Source of the DNA: Sarcocystis neurona
Taxonomy: Eukaryota > Apicomplexa > Conoidasida > Eucoccidiorida > Sarcocystidae
NCBI GenBank assembly: GCA_000727475.1
Contig: KL647289.1
Span: forward strand, 7,306,629 to 7,370,628
Length of the DNA: 64,000 bases
Reading direction: 5' to 3'
Part shown: piece by piece, positions 42,101 through 53,000 of the stretch
Layout: each line of letters opens with the position of its first letter
Position numbering within the stretch: position 1 is the first letter of the stretch
Notes under the pieces: model-generated
What the model was told of the DNA's origin: nothing
Seen by the model: the letters and a program-made list of their open reading frames with translations, nothing else
Database searches by the model: none
Made by a program: the position numbers and the translations under genes

Positions 42101-45100
42101 CCGAACATGCAGAACGCCTGGGTAAAGTTGTGTACACAGTCGCCGACGGTGCACTAGCAAAACCGGAAAAATGGAGACACTGCAGGTCAGTACAGGAGTT
42201 AACGAGTCGGTGCTGCACACTGGCAAATATCACACTATTTTATCTTACAGTAGCTGATCGTTTCAGCAGATCCACAACAAGTAGCAGGATTTGCATCGGC
42301 TTGTTGTACACTTGCGGATGCTATAGCGTCAGGTGATCACAAGATAGAAGAATAAACTGCAGCACCAGATTACCCTGATCTATCAGAAGTAACAGTAACC
42401 AGTGCTCACGCAGCGCCCATATCTAGGAGCGTTACATACAACAGCGCCCGAAAGTGCTGCTACTGTGGCAACAACTACTATAGCGTCGCGTACAGAAGCA
42501 TACAGTACGGCAGCAGATGCAGCGGAAAGCGATAAAAAACAACTAGGTGCTCCGTACGGGTGCTGTTGTTGCTGTCCTTCGGCTGCTGAGACCGTCTGCT
42601 ACATCCTACGAAGAATTACAGCCATTATTCTTCTACTGCTGGCTATGTATCCAGTGATTATCACATACACAGAGCTCCTCTGCCGCAGTCCTCTCTACCG
42701 AGCTTCTCGGGCAGGGTCACTGCGTACGCAGGTATCAAGCCGCAACACTGAGACATGGTGAAGACTTTTCTTGAACTGGTATTGCAGTCCCGATCTTCCA
42801 GCGTTAGAAGCGCTGACCGATGTTTTAACGCGATAAGTCAAGCGTGGTGAGTGCAGGCATTCGCCGGCGCCCTTACCGACAAGAAGTGTGAGAGGGGGAT
42901 TTATTTCTTGCATAGAGTTCTGTATTTGAGGCTATTTCTCTGAGTTTCTGGAGAATTCAGTTACCCCGCCAATCTCAACGATGACGAATTAGGTACCAGG
43001 TTACTGTCCGTAACCATGTAGGAGCACCAGAAGCAGGAAGAAGCTTTCCTGTAGTATCCCAACTACGATGACTCTCACCAACGAGTCTTCAATCTTCCGA
43101 AGGCCACCACCATGCTACACGTCGCCCCGCGTACACAACAGACATACATGCACGCGCGAACTCATTCACACATAGAACAGTGCGAGGATTTCGCAAGTAA
43201 CAAAGAAAGCAGCGTGTTTGTGTCTTCAGACGGCTTCCGGCTCGTAGCTCACACTTGAAAATTCTGTTTACATGTAGGAGACGCATGCTGACAGCGTCCG
43301 TTCTCATTTACTTCCTTCACACCGCGTAACATGCGCAGTCAATTGCCTCCCGTGCTGGAGAAGAGAGACTCCCAAGCGCCGAGCCGTCTCCTTCACACTT
43401 GTCCCGCGTGCGTGTACCTACCGCAGCAGCCCAGCAACACCAACAAACGCCGCCTGTGTTGCCGGTAAACGGCCTCAGGTAGCTGCAGAGACTGGCATGT
43501 ACCAGTCATCATCTATCCGCGAGTGTGTAGGATTATCGTGTGGAGTTTTTGGTGTCCTCCTCGTCCTGTTCATAATGAGGTTTGTCGTTCCTCTGTTAAA
43601 GGCCCTATAGTTACCGGGCCTACACGAGATGCAAAAAGGCGCGTACACACGCTCACACGGACACGTTAAGACGTTCGTCACAACTTCTGCTCCCTCGTAA
43701 AATCAGGTAGAGAACTCCTCACACCACACCGTCGTCAAAAAGGTTCTCAGGGATTCAATTATAGACATGTATCCACGGACGTGTAACTGCCCTTTGGTGT
43801 ATATACGTAACAGGCACGAAATTATTAGTGCTGGGACGCACAACGAATAAACACGTAAACACTACAAATATAACACAAAGCAAGTCCACGTTCTCCCGTC
43901 CGAAATGCGCTGTCAACGCCGCCGCTCAAAATCCTGCTCCTTCACCCAGAAGCTCACAAAAAAGCGTTGCAGGCACCCGCGGCCATTCGTGCTTCCCTCG
44001 TCGAATGGTTCTCTCACATACGAAATTACGGAACAATACTACTACAGTATCTCTGTAAACGCACGTCCCCTCTCACATGTAGAAAACAGTTACTGTACCC
44101 TGCAGTGTGTGTGTGAGCACCGATGACAACTCTGTCTGCAGCCCTCGAAGAAAAACAGCTCCGCTCTTTCGCCACTCGATAGAATAACTGTGCAAGTCTA
44201 CGAGGACAGAAAGGAAAATTAGATAGCTGCAGTCCGGTGTGTACAGACTCGGATACGCCTCTGAGGAAAAGCCGGTGCCGACGATACTCTGATACTACGC
44301 GTACCCTTACAAAGCGCGGCTGAAAGTAGTAGTTCCACAAAAGCATCGTTCACATCCTTCAATTTGTAAAACGCACCAGCCACACATGCAAAGTATCCGT
44401 CTATACACAGATACACACGTACGTACTTCAGGTCCAATCAAATACATTCTCTGACTACCTATATACAGCAATCCAACTACGTGTCTGTCTATCTGCCTAC
44501 CTATAATACAGCTATCTACGGATCCACTACATAGAGTTATTTGCACACTGATCTTTCTCCCTGTATCTATTACTACGTAAACACCTTTACTTCTCTGCCC
44601 ACAACGTCGGTGCGCGAATCCCTTGCGCAGCACTCGGGTGCACGTATCGCTACGTAGCTCCACAGACACACCACGTGTGTTATTTTGCTTTCATGGCATC
44701 ATCAAATATTTATACTCCACGCATCTAAGAATTCTTTCCAAACGATATATCTGGCCTCCTGTAAACACCAATGCCCTTCGTCACGTAGCACATTTCCTCT
44801 CAACGGTCCAGCATTCAGCTTGCCTCCTACTCATATATACATCACATTGACCTGCGCACACCTCGCCCAAGCCGTACAGTCATCCCTTCCGCTAACTCGT
44901 GTTTGCACCGAAATTTCCGTCTTTTCAAAATATCTACCTATCTCAACATACAGGTATTCCTCCGCCTTCTTCTATGGTGTATCTGCGTAGTCCGGTCACC
45001 ACACGCACAGGGACGCGCCTCTCCAGCATACCAAGCCTGCAAACGATGATACTCCACCTTCTAGCTGCCATCCGTCGTTCTACGATAATTTGCTTCCCTT

Positions 45101-45166
45101 AGTCTATCAACAAAGACCTCTCATTTCAGCACATGCGTCACACATCCAAACTTATGCAGAGGCGCC

Positions 45167-45351
45167 TACCCATATTCACTACTATACCTATGTATATATA
45201 TATATATACATACACGTATCTTGTCCTCGGTGTGGGCGTACACCTGCGTTCAAATCGAAAGCGCCTATCCATATTTACCACTTTACGTGTAAATACGTAT
45301 TTATGTGTGTATACGGTTTCCTCGTCGTGGGCACAGATCTTCGTTCAAATC
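45167..45351. repeat. Two-copy direct repeat
   Basis: GCGCCTAyCCATATTyACyA (45171, 45268), then TCCTCGkyGTGGGC and CTkCGTTCAAATC. Period 97 nt, with a TA run in the first copy. Confidence 0.8.
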
Positions 45352-45914
45352 TTTCAAAACTTCTCTAGACAGCCGCATTCCCTGTATTCCTTCGAGGACC
45401 ATGCTGTATCTACCGCCCGTCCTGCCAGTGCTCTCCATCCCCGTTCTCCTCCTCGCTGGTCTTTTCGTTCATCTCCGTCCGTGAAGGGTTGTTCGGCCCT
45501 ACGAAGCCTTCTCTCTCCCCCTCGTTTTTTTTTCTCCAGCTGCTGAATTGTCCCTGTTCATGTTCTTCTCCTCTCCGCTTCGCCCTTTTCCTCCTCAGCA
45601 GTACGTGCTGCTACGTACGAGCAGCCTCCCTCGTGTAATGGGCTATTGCACACACATCGCCTACGTTTATGAGATTACTCTACAGAACCGGAGGCCAGCA
45701 GCGTCTTTCTCGAATGTTAGCATCTGTGCAATCACATACGCACATATTCCTACGACAACCCACGATCCCCCTCCTCCCCCTATTCTCCCTCCTCTTCTGT
45801 TTCCCTCTTTGTCGCTCTCTCCCATTCTTTCCCGCTGACACTTCTGTCAGGCGCCTGTTCCTCCTACGCCGCCTCCTGCTACTTTCCCCACACTCGGCTT
45901 TTCTTGGAAGCTAG

Positions 45915-46069
45915 TCAAAAGTTGTACGTGGCGGCGTCTCGCCACTGCACCACCAACTCGACGAGGTGATCTCTTTCCTTCTGCGTCTTCGCCTTCAAAG
46001 GCAGCTCCAGTCCGTTAGGGTGGTCGTCGGTGGGCGGGCCGTACAAACACATAGTTAGCTTCGGTGTTA
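45915..46069 (-). CDS. Small gene, last exon
   Basis: Acceptor CCCTCCTGCAG. Encodes TPKLTMCLYGPPTDDHPNGL, then ELPLKAKTQKERDHLVELVV and QWRDAATYNF before TGA. The split Val codon joins exon 2 exactly. The alternative reading on the plus strand has no comparable quality. Confidence 0.62.
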
Positions 46070-48231
46070 CTGCAGGAGGGGACGAGCAAAAACAAACGAA
46101 GAATACGCGAGGTGGGGACACTTACACAAACCGTGCGTCTCCTGCTTGCGCTGCGGTGTACGCGCACCGTACTCTACGCCCTCCGCGCATGCGTCTCACC
46201 CGGTGCAAACCAGGATAAACTCCACCGTGTGTGTGAGCCGCTTGGAGACGGGTGAAACAAGCTGTACACGCACACCTGTCTCCGTAGATGTACGGGCATT
46301 CGCCATTGCAGCAGCAACATGAACGACAGCGAAGGAGATGGGAGGAATACATCCACAGGCATTTATGCGTACCCGGTGTGCCGGCACCGTTGTTCGTTGG
46401 CAACACGCCAGTACGTATATACGGTGTCCACACGTCAGAGCATTCACGTCGAGGAAGTCGTCGTCAGTGGAGCACGCGAACGAAAAAAAAAGCAACAGAA
46501 CCTGACGCCCTGCACCGACGCAAATCCTCCGCAGTGCGCATACACTGGAACGCACACCTGCAAGTGCGTGTCTCCCACGGACAAAACAACGAACACGCAG
46601 AGACGAGACGAGTGCTGATACACAAATTCTTGGTACACGTCTGCTTTTTACACGCACACGACTGCATAAATATATATATATATATGCATATATTGACTTA
46701 TCCATACGAATGTTCACGTGTGTACACGTACATACATACGCCATACTGCGAAACCTACGGTTTCGCGCTGCAGCCCCATTTCAGCGACTGAAGGAGACAC
46801 CGCTAACCTTTGCTGCGTTCCCTTTCTCTTTCTCGCTTTTCACACGGCTGAGCCACATATGCATCTCTTCCGCTCTCTCTGCGCGCACTTATCGATACCT
46901 GTCCATATTTCTCCATACACAAATATTAACAGAGGTACCTTGAAGATCTTTGTGAAGTTCCCTCCTTCTACGTGTCTCTGTTACCACACGCACCTACACA
47001 GATGTAAAGCCACGCGCACGTACTCTACACCACCCGCCCCGCATCACGAAGCACCCAGGACCCTCCTCATCAAGCTGCGCACTTCTTTCTTTTTCCCCGT
47101 GTTTTCCTGAAGAGGTATCCAGACGTGAACGTGCACACAGGGCTAGACATGCGGGTGTTTTTTTCTACGCATCCGTGTACATGCGTACAGTTCCACGCAC
47201 GTAAGCCACACACACACACACACATTATTAGGTACACACAGAGATGTACCCGTAACAGATATATCCTTTCCCTCGTATCTACACAGGTCCGCAACGAATT
47301 TAGCATAGACCTGGTGCACCGGCTGGGTGTTTACGACGCGCACGGAAGCGTACATACACACATATACACATACAAAGAAAGTGTAGAGATCCTTGCGTGG
47401 CCGTCTCCTTTTTCTTCGAGTCGCATAGGTTTCTGCGTACGTACAGCGACGCACTACATGAGAGAAAATGAGAAAGAGGGAGAACGACGAACAGGGAGGA
47501 CGTGTGCAGCCGCATCCACGAGAGAATGACAAACAGAAAAATGTGTGTGACGGTCTCCACGGGAGAACAACGGACAGAAAATTGCATGTGGACGTGTCGC
47601 AGGAGACGGGGAAATACCTTTGCGCGGCTCCTTCTTCGCTGCGGCCTGCAGTGCGGCATTTCCGAGGCCCTTAGAGACGTTGCGGATCCGAACGATTGCG
47701 ACTCGGTTGCTGAATTCCTCCTCTGCCCCCACCGCCCACTCGAACGCGCTGGCAAACGAAGAAAAAGAAGAGAGACATATACGTGCGAGTCAGCAACCGC
47801 TTCTTCAAAGAAAATAAATACTACGACGACGGCGAACGGCTTCCCACAAAAGACGGAGGAAAAACTGAACTGAATAAGAACAACGTGGCCATCGGCGCAC
47901 GGCTCCGCACAAGAGACGGAGGGGGGAACGTGAAGAGAAGAAGGGGCTATCCACAGAAGAGACGGTCAAAAAACACCAAGAGGATAAACAACGGGAGCGA
48001 TGTGCGAGAGAACAAACAACTGTGGACGGCGTCTTGGGGCAGAAGGTGGGCGCAGCAAGAGAAGCACGCAACGGAAACACGGCTTCGTGAAGGAAAATTT
48101 GCAAGAGTCGTCAAGAAAAAGAAAAGGTGCAAAAGAACTGACTGAGAAGCGTCCGCTTCACACTCCCTTCTAACTGCTTGCGCGCCAACTTTGTACAACG
48201 ACACGTATCTTTGCATGAGTGTCTTCTTCAT
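45915..48231 (-). CDS. Small three-exon gene, about 117 aa, unrecognised
   Basis: Model: 48231-48164, 47748-47618 and 46069-45915 (354 nt). The ATG exon reads MKKTLMQRYVSLYKVGAQAV, the second AFEWAVGAEEEFSNRVAIVR and IRNVSKGLGNAALQAAAKKE, the third TPKLTMCLYGPPTDDHPNGL and a charged helix ending VELVVQWRDAATYNF. No triplet-repeat insertions, which is unusual here and suggests a compact conserved protein. The junction between exons 2 and 3 is well supported by phase (split Val codon). The exon 1 donor (AGGGA|GTGTGA) was chosen because it closes the frame and is less sure. I see no signal peptide or TM span and recognise no family. Confidence 0.5.
47618..47748 (-). CDS. Small gene, exon 2
   Basis: Pyrimidine-rich acceptor TTCTTCGTTTGCCAG and donor CAAAG|GTATTT. 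43 full codons, one base at each end. Reads EWAVGAEEEFSNRVAIVRIR and NVSKGLGNAALQAAAKKEPR with balanced composition, unlike the repeat-derived frames around it. Confidence 0.6.
48164..48231 (-). CDS. Small gene, candidate first exon
   Basis: ATG at 48231-48229 followed by 22 codons of repeat-free sequence, RYVSLYKVGAQAVRR, and a phase-2 donor GA|GTGTGA. Other donors (for example TT|GTACAA) would also fit the phase. Confidence 0.4.
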
Positions 48232-48394
48232 ATATATATATAATTTATGCTATCAAAAGGGAGGAGAATACAGGAACATCGGGAGAACGAATAAACGTCA
48301 CGAACTTCTCACGAGTGACTGCTGACTTCATAAACAGATGCACAGAGATACAGAACACTGGTACAGACGCAGACGTAGGTGTACATACGCTGCT

Positions 48395-48452
48395 ACGTTC
48401 TCTCTTTTTCTGCATGAAAGTTAGAGAGCTAAGTTCTCTCTTTTTCTGCATC
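48395..48452. repeat. 30-nt duplication
   Basis: TTCTCTCTTTTTCTGCAT occurs at 48398 and 48434, 36 nt apart. Upstream of the small gene's ATG. Confidence 0.85.
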
Positions 48453-49269
48453 TATGTGCTCGTCTACTGACGAAATCTTGTCAACGCAGTACACACACAA
48501 GCGTGTGTACCTCAACGCACAAATAAATAAAGTAGGGGCGTTGTGCGGTAGTCAGAAGACTCTCTCATTAGTGTAGAGCAGCTCGGTCTCTTTCTTCGAC
48601 GTCCGTCTAGCTATCCACGCGTTTCTCCGTATCATGCGCGCATCTCCACCTACAAATCCACCACTGCAGACGACTTCTCTTCCTTTCCTTTTCTATCTCT
48701 AACTCCATGTGCAGATTGTTCATCACGTACCTAAGACGACCTCCACTTGGTGTAGACCTATACATATATATATATACATATACATATATGTATGTAGATA
48801 GATAAATAGATATGGAGAGATAGATAAATAGGTAACACATACGTGTATATATATATAGATATGTGAATATATAGGGTGGTTTGTATAGCACGAATACACA
48901 CATGTACACATATATAGAAGAATACACGTACATAGTATTTATGTGTATATGTACACAGACACATCTATGGATACCGGTCGAGGTGTACACATATCAAAAC
49001 ACACGCACGTATAAATATATACGTTTATACACACAGATACATGTGAATATACAAGTTAAGACAGATGATACATATACATATATATAATACATTCACCTAT
49101 ACAGGAACATAATTTTTCACTTGCTTTCTTTTTCTCTTTGTCTGTCCTCTCTATCTTTACAAGGTAATCCTCACTGGCGCGTGGGATCGTAGAAGTGTCT
49201 TCACGAGAGTCACTCCATCTTTCTCGAGTCACACCTGTCTCTTCAGTAATCTCCCTTAGATATAACATA

Positions 49270-49671
49270 TATATATATACATATATGTATATCCTTTGTA
49301 TATACCACATATGCATGTATATATATATATATTTATACCTCTCCTGGATTTAATATACACATATATATCTTTTTGGTACTATATATATACATACATATCT
49401 CCGTTGGATATAATATATATATCTATGTCCGTGTATACACATATGTGTATCCCTCGAACGTAGTCCGTAGCTATATATATACATATATATATACCTGGCT
49501 ACCATATATGATGTATATATATATGTATACCTCTCCTGGATTTAATATATCCCCTGATACAGTAAAGATGTATTTATTTATATATACATATCTTCCTTGG
49601 ATGTAATACATACGTCTATGTCCGCATATACACATATTTGTATCCCATATATCCATGGATATAGTCCATTG

Positions 49672-49703
<32 letters not shown>

Positions 49704-49720
49704 GTATTTCCTTGGCTATA
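49270..49720. repeat. Tandem TTGGATnTAATATA repeat, higher-order period about 200 nt
   Basis: Short units (CTCCTGGATTTAATATA, CCGTTGGATATAATATA, CCTTGGATGTAATACATA) recur about seven times. A larger copy pair, 49336-49450 and 49530-49652, both end CGTsTATGTCCGnrTATACACATAT and TGTATCCC. Immediately 3' of the ARM-repeat stop codon. Confidence 0.8.
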
Positions 49721-49771
49721 ATATATAAATACACGTGTATTATCTACTCGTTTCACGATGTCATCTTTTTC

Positions 49772-50007
49772 CTATGTATCTTCCTGAAGACGCTTCTGGA
49801 CGTACTTGAGATCCTGAGAGCTTCTCCAGCGAATGTCTTCCGCTTTGTCCGCGAGGTACACCCGAAGTTTGCCGCCCTTCCGCAGCGCGTCCTTCACTGC
49901 GGCCGGCAGATCGTGCACGCCGTGCGGGTACGGATCTACGTTGTATTCTGTCAGAGCAAAGTCGAGTTCTGTGACAGTTTTGCTGAACGCGTCGAACGGA
50001 TCCACGC
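49772..50007 (-). CDS. ARM-repeat protein terminal exon
   Basis: Acceptor CATTTTGTGCAG. Encodes VDPFDAFSKTVTELDFALTE, YNVDPYPHGVHDLPAAVKDA and a charged end WRSSQDLKYVQKRLQEDT with TAG at 49774-49772. The end is basic-acidic and not ARM-like, probably a capping tail. Confidence 0.88.
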
Positions 50008-53000
50008 CTGCACAAAATGACGACCGATCCCCCACCAGCAGCAGCGGCAACACAACACCGCAACAGCACACACACAGAGACAGAGACAGCTAGAAACAGA
50101 GAGAGACAAGGAGAGGGGCAGCCCCGTGTGGAGGGCGGGAAAAAAGTGACCTCCCCCGCCAGCAGCAGCAACACAACAGAAGCAGCAGCAGAGAGAGACA
50201 GACAGAAGTAGACAGCGGAAGAAGAGGAGTCACAGTCCCTCCCACGGGACGAGGAGGGGAGGGCAGGCGGAGGAATGGCACCAAAGCCCTCTCCGGCGGA
50301 CGCGTTTCTGCGTCGCCTCGTTCGGCAAATGTATTCACATGCGTATTATAACAGGAGAGAAGCTCCGGGGTTGACGCTCGAAAGAAACGAGACGCTCACA
50401 CGATTCACGTCTTTAATCTGTGAATATCTGCCTCGGCCTGTGGATATCTGTCTCTGGCTGTGTGTGTGAATGTGTGAAGATAGCAAGAGAGATAGGCAGC
50501 GACAAGTACACACAGACAGTCTGTATGGATTATCCCTGGTGCAACCCCGACCACCCGACATGACATATGGAAGAGGAAGGAGGGGAACACCCACCCGACG
50601 ACATCGCTTCCAACGTCTTCTGGCATGTGTCCTTCACGGCCTTCTCTTCTGGCTTCTTCCCAGGCAGCTTCCCGATGCTCTTCACACATGCGCAGTAGCA
50701 ACGCAGCATGCAGGAAAAGATGCGGGATGCAGCAGTACGCCACACAGAACAAGCAGCAGCAGCGGGATGCAGCAACGTGACACACACAAGAAGCAGCAGC
50801 AGCAACAGCGTGCAGACCCCACACAAGCAGCAGCAGCAGCAGCGTGCAGACTCCACCCAAGAAGCAGCAGCAGCAGTGTTGCCCTCTCCGCCATTTGTAC
50901 CACCACTGGCCTTCCCAGCAACAGCGCTGCCCGTCCCGCACGGGCAAGCGCCGCGCCAGCGCGGTAGCACTGCCTCACTAGCAGGCAAATCAGTCCCAGC
51001 AGTATCGGAGGAACTCGTCAGAGCAGCACACCCCCAGGAAGCAGCTGCAGCAACGCAGTGAGCGTCTCTCCTTCGCAACCGCCGCAGCAGTGCCAGACGC
51101 CCTCGGCTTTTCTTTCTACTGCCCCAGAAGCAGCTGTAGAGTCCCCTTCACAACAAGCAGCAGCGCGCCACTCCCCACGCAGCAGCAACACCCGCCCATA
51201 CAGCAGCGGTACCGCACCTTTCACAGCAGCGATACTGCAGCTCGCATTCCCAACTGCAACTCGCATTCCCAACTGCAACACGCGGTCCCAGCAGCAGCAG
51301 TCGCCTTCCTACTCGCGAAGGCACAGTGCGTAGCAGCAGCTGTCGTCGCCCTTCCACTGCGCGCAGCAGCAACGCGTCAGCACCAGCAGCACAAGCAGCT
51401 ACAGCGTCCCACCCATGAGGACGCGCCGCCGGACTCGCGCAGCCGCCGCAGTGCTGTTGCTCTTCTCTCATCAACCGGACTCGCGCAGCCGCCGCAGTGC
51501 TGCTCCCCTTCTCCCCTCAGCCGCACTGTTCCTCCTCCCAGCAGCCGCGTCCGACAGAAGCATCACCTCTCTCGCTAGTGGCCACAACAGCAGCAGCACA
51601 CTCTTAACCAGTCGTCGCAATCAGCAGCAGCAGCTGTGATGCGCGTCTCTCTTCTTCGCAGTCGCTGCAGCAGCGCCCAGAGACAAGATGTACGACGGCT
51701 GGCACATGGCGAAATAATTCAACAGCTAAAGAAGTAGTAGTCGGCCTTACGGTCTTGAGGGCACTCATCAGCTCCTTCGACTTCACCCCTTCATACAAGT
51801 CGCCGCTTGTCATCGCGAGAGAGTTAATAATTGTACAGCAGAGCTGCGTCACGGAGGCCTCCCCAGGGAGAACCGTCAAGGCCTGGGTGATTACTTGGTC
51901 AACTCCGCTGCTGACGAGACTCTCCCCGCCCATCTGCTCCGACGCAAAGTAGGCGGCGAGCCCTAGACACACCCGCTGGAGGCGCACCTGCTTCGCGTGC
52001 GTCTCTTCTCCGGCGCATGCACACACGGCCTGAAGAATTGCGCCAATCATCGCCTCGTCCATGCCCAGCTGATACCACCCGCCTGCGGTAGCACCAGCAG
52101 CGGCCACCCCACCCAGGCGCGACGGACGGAGTGCACACAAGTGAAGACGGCCTCGCCCGGAGAAGAAGAAGCGAGAAGTTCAACAGAAAAGAGGAAGCCA
52201 GGGGCAGTCGCCCGTCCCAATACACAAAGGCCAAACAAAAAGAAGAAGGCACGTGCGGAACTGTGCAAGCAGCGAGGCACGGGGATGGCCGGGCGGCGAA
52301 GAAATGACAGGGAAGGGAAGAGAATGACGGAAAGTTTATTCTCCGTCGGGAACGCCCGAGGCGCGACGACTTCCTTCTGTGTCTCCCACGAGACCACGGG
52401 AAGGAAGCCGGAAGCAAGAGGACGGAGAACCGCGTGTGAGTACGAAAAGACGAAAAGCCGAAGAAACGCAAGAGAAGAAGAAAACGTCTCGCCACAAGGA
52501 AAGAAAGACGCGCGGCGGCCGCGTGCAACAAACACTTACACATATCCGCGACCGGAGTGGAAGATGGCACAACTTCAGGGCTCCTACGTCATAAAATGAG
52601 GAGGTGATGCTCTCTGCCTATCGCCAACAAATTTCCGTCCCTTTCTTCTTCCTTTTGCCCTTCCGTCCCTTTTAATCAGACGTACGTCTTTCTCTGTTTC
52701 GGTCTTGCCCTCCTCGTCTTCCTGCAGCTGTCATATTCTTGTTCTTCCTCTCCTCCTGAACTATTATATCCTCTCCTCCTCTGCCTTCCTCCCCTTTCCT
52801 TCTGTTCTCCTCTTCCACTTCCTTCTTCTTCCCCGCCCCCGTCTTCCCTCCCGTCTTTCTTACCGTATGCAGCAGCAGCCAACGCCTCAGGATCAGGTTC
52901 CACTTCGGCGTCTTCGGGGAGACCTTCCTCTGCGCGTTTTGCGGCATGCAGCGCGTCGACAGCAGCCTGCCGCTCCGCCTGCGACTTGGTCGTATGCGCC

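Larger units (their letters stand above)
38788..45914. other. Intergenic or 5' region upstream of NIPA
   Basis: 7.1 kb with no gene I can support. It has a GCA/CAG block at 40750-40990 (plus ATG frame MQPSNPSTSS, then AILAELLLAAPERKAALIRE; minus Leu-rich), a minus ATG frame at 41226 (MNRAILLGLLANLRLRSQ) that could be an upstream signal-like exon, and a plus ATG frame at 40202-40510 of 103 codons. 42000-42760 has plus-strand frames with a hydrophobic stretch but non-ATG starts. 43000-45100 is plain sequence with few repeats. Confidence 0.5.
48232..49771. other. Intergenic: ARM-repeat 3' end to small gene 5' end
   Basis: 1.5 kb of TA/CA microsatellite DNA with the repeat at 49270-49720. Nothing coding seen. 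Should hold the ARM-repeat gene terminator and the small gene promoter. Confidence 0.6.

Noticed and set aside
47143..47330. Minus-strand reading PVHQVYAKFVADLCRYEGKD as an exon of the small gene
   Set aside because: It looks protein-like and has an acceptor (ACACCCAG), but its phase does not fit after exon 2, whereas exon 2 joins exon 3 directly in phase.
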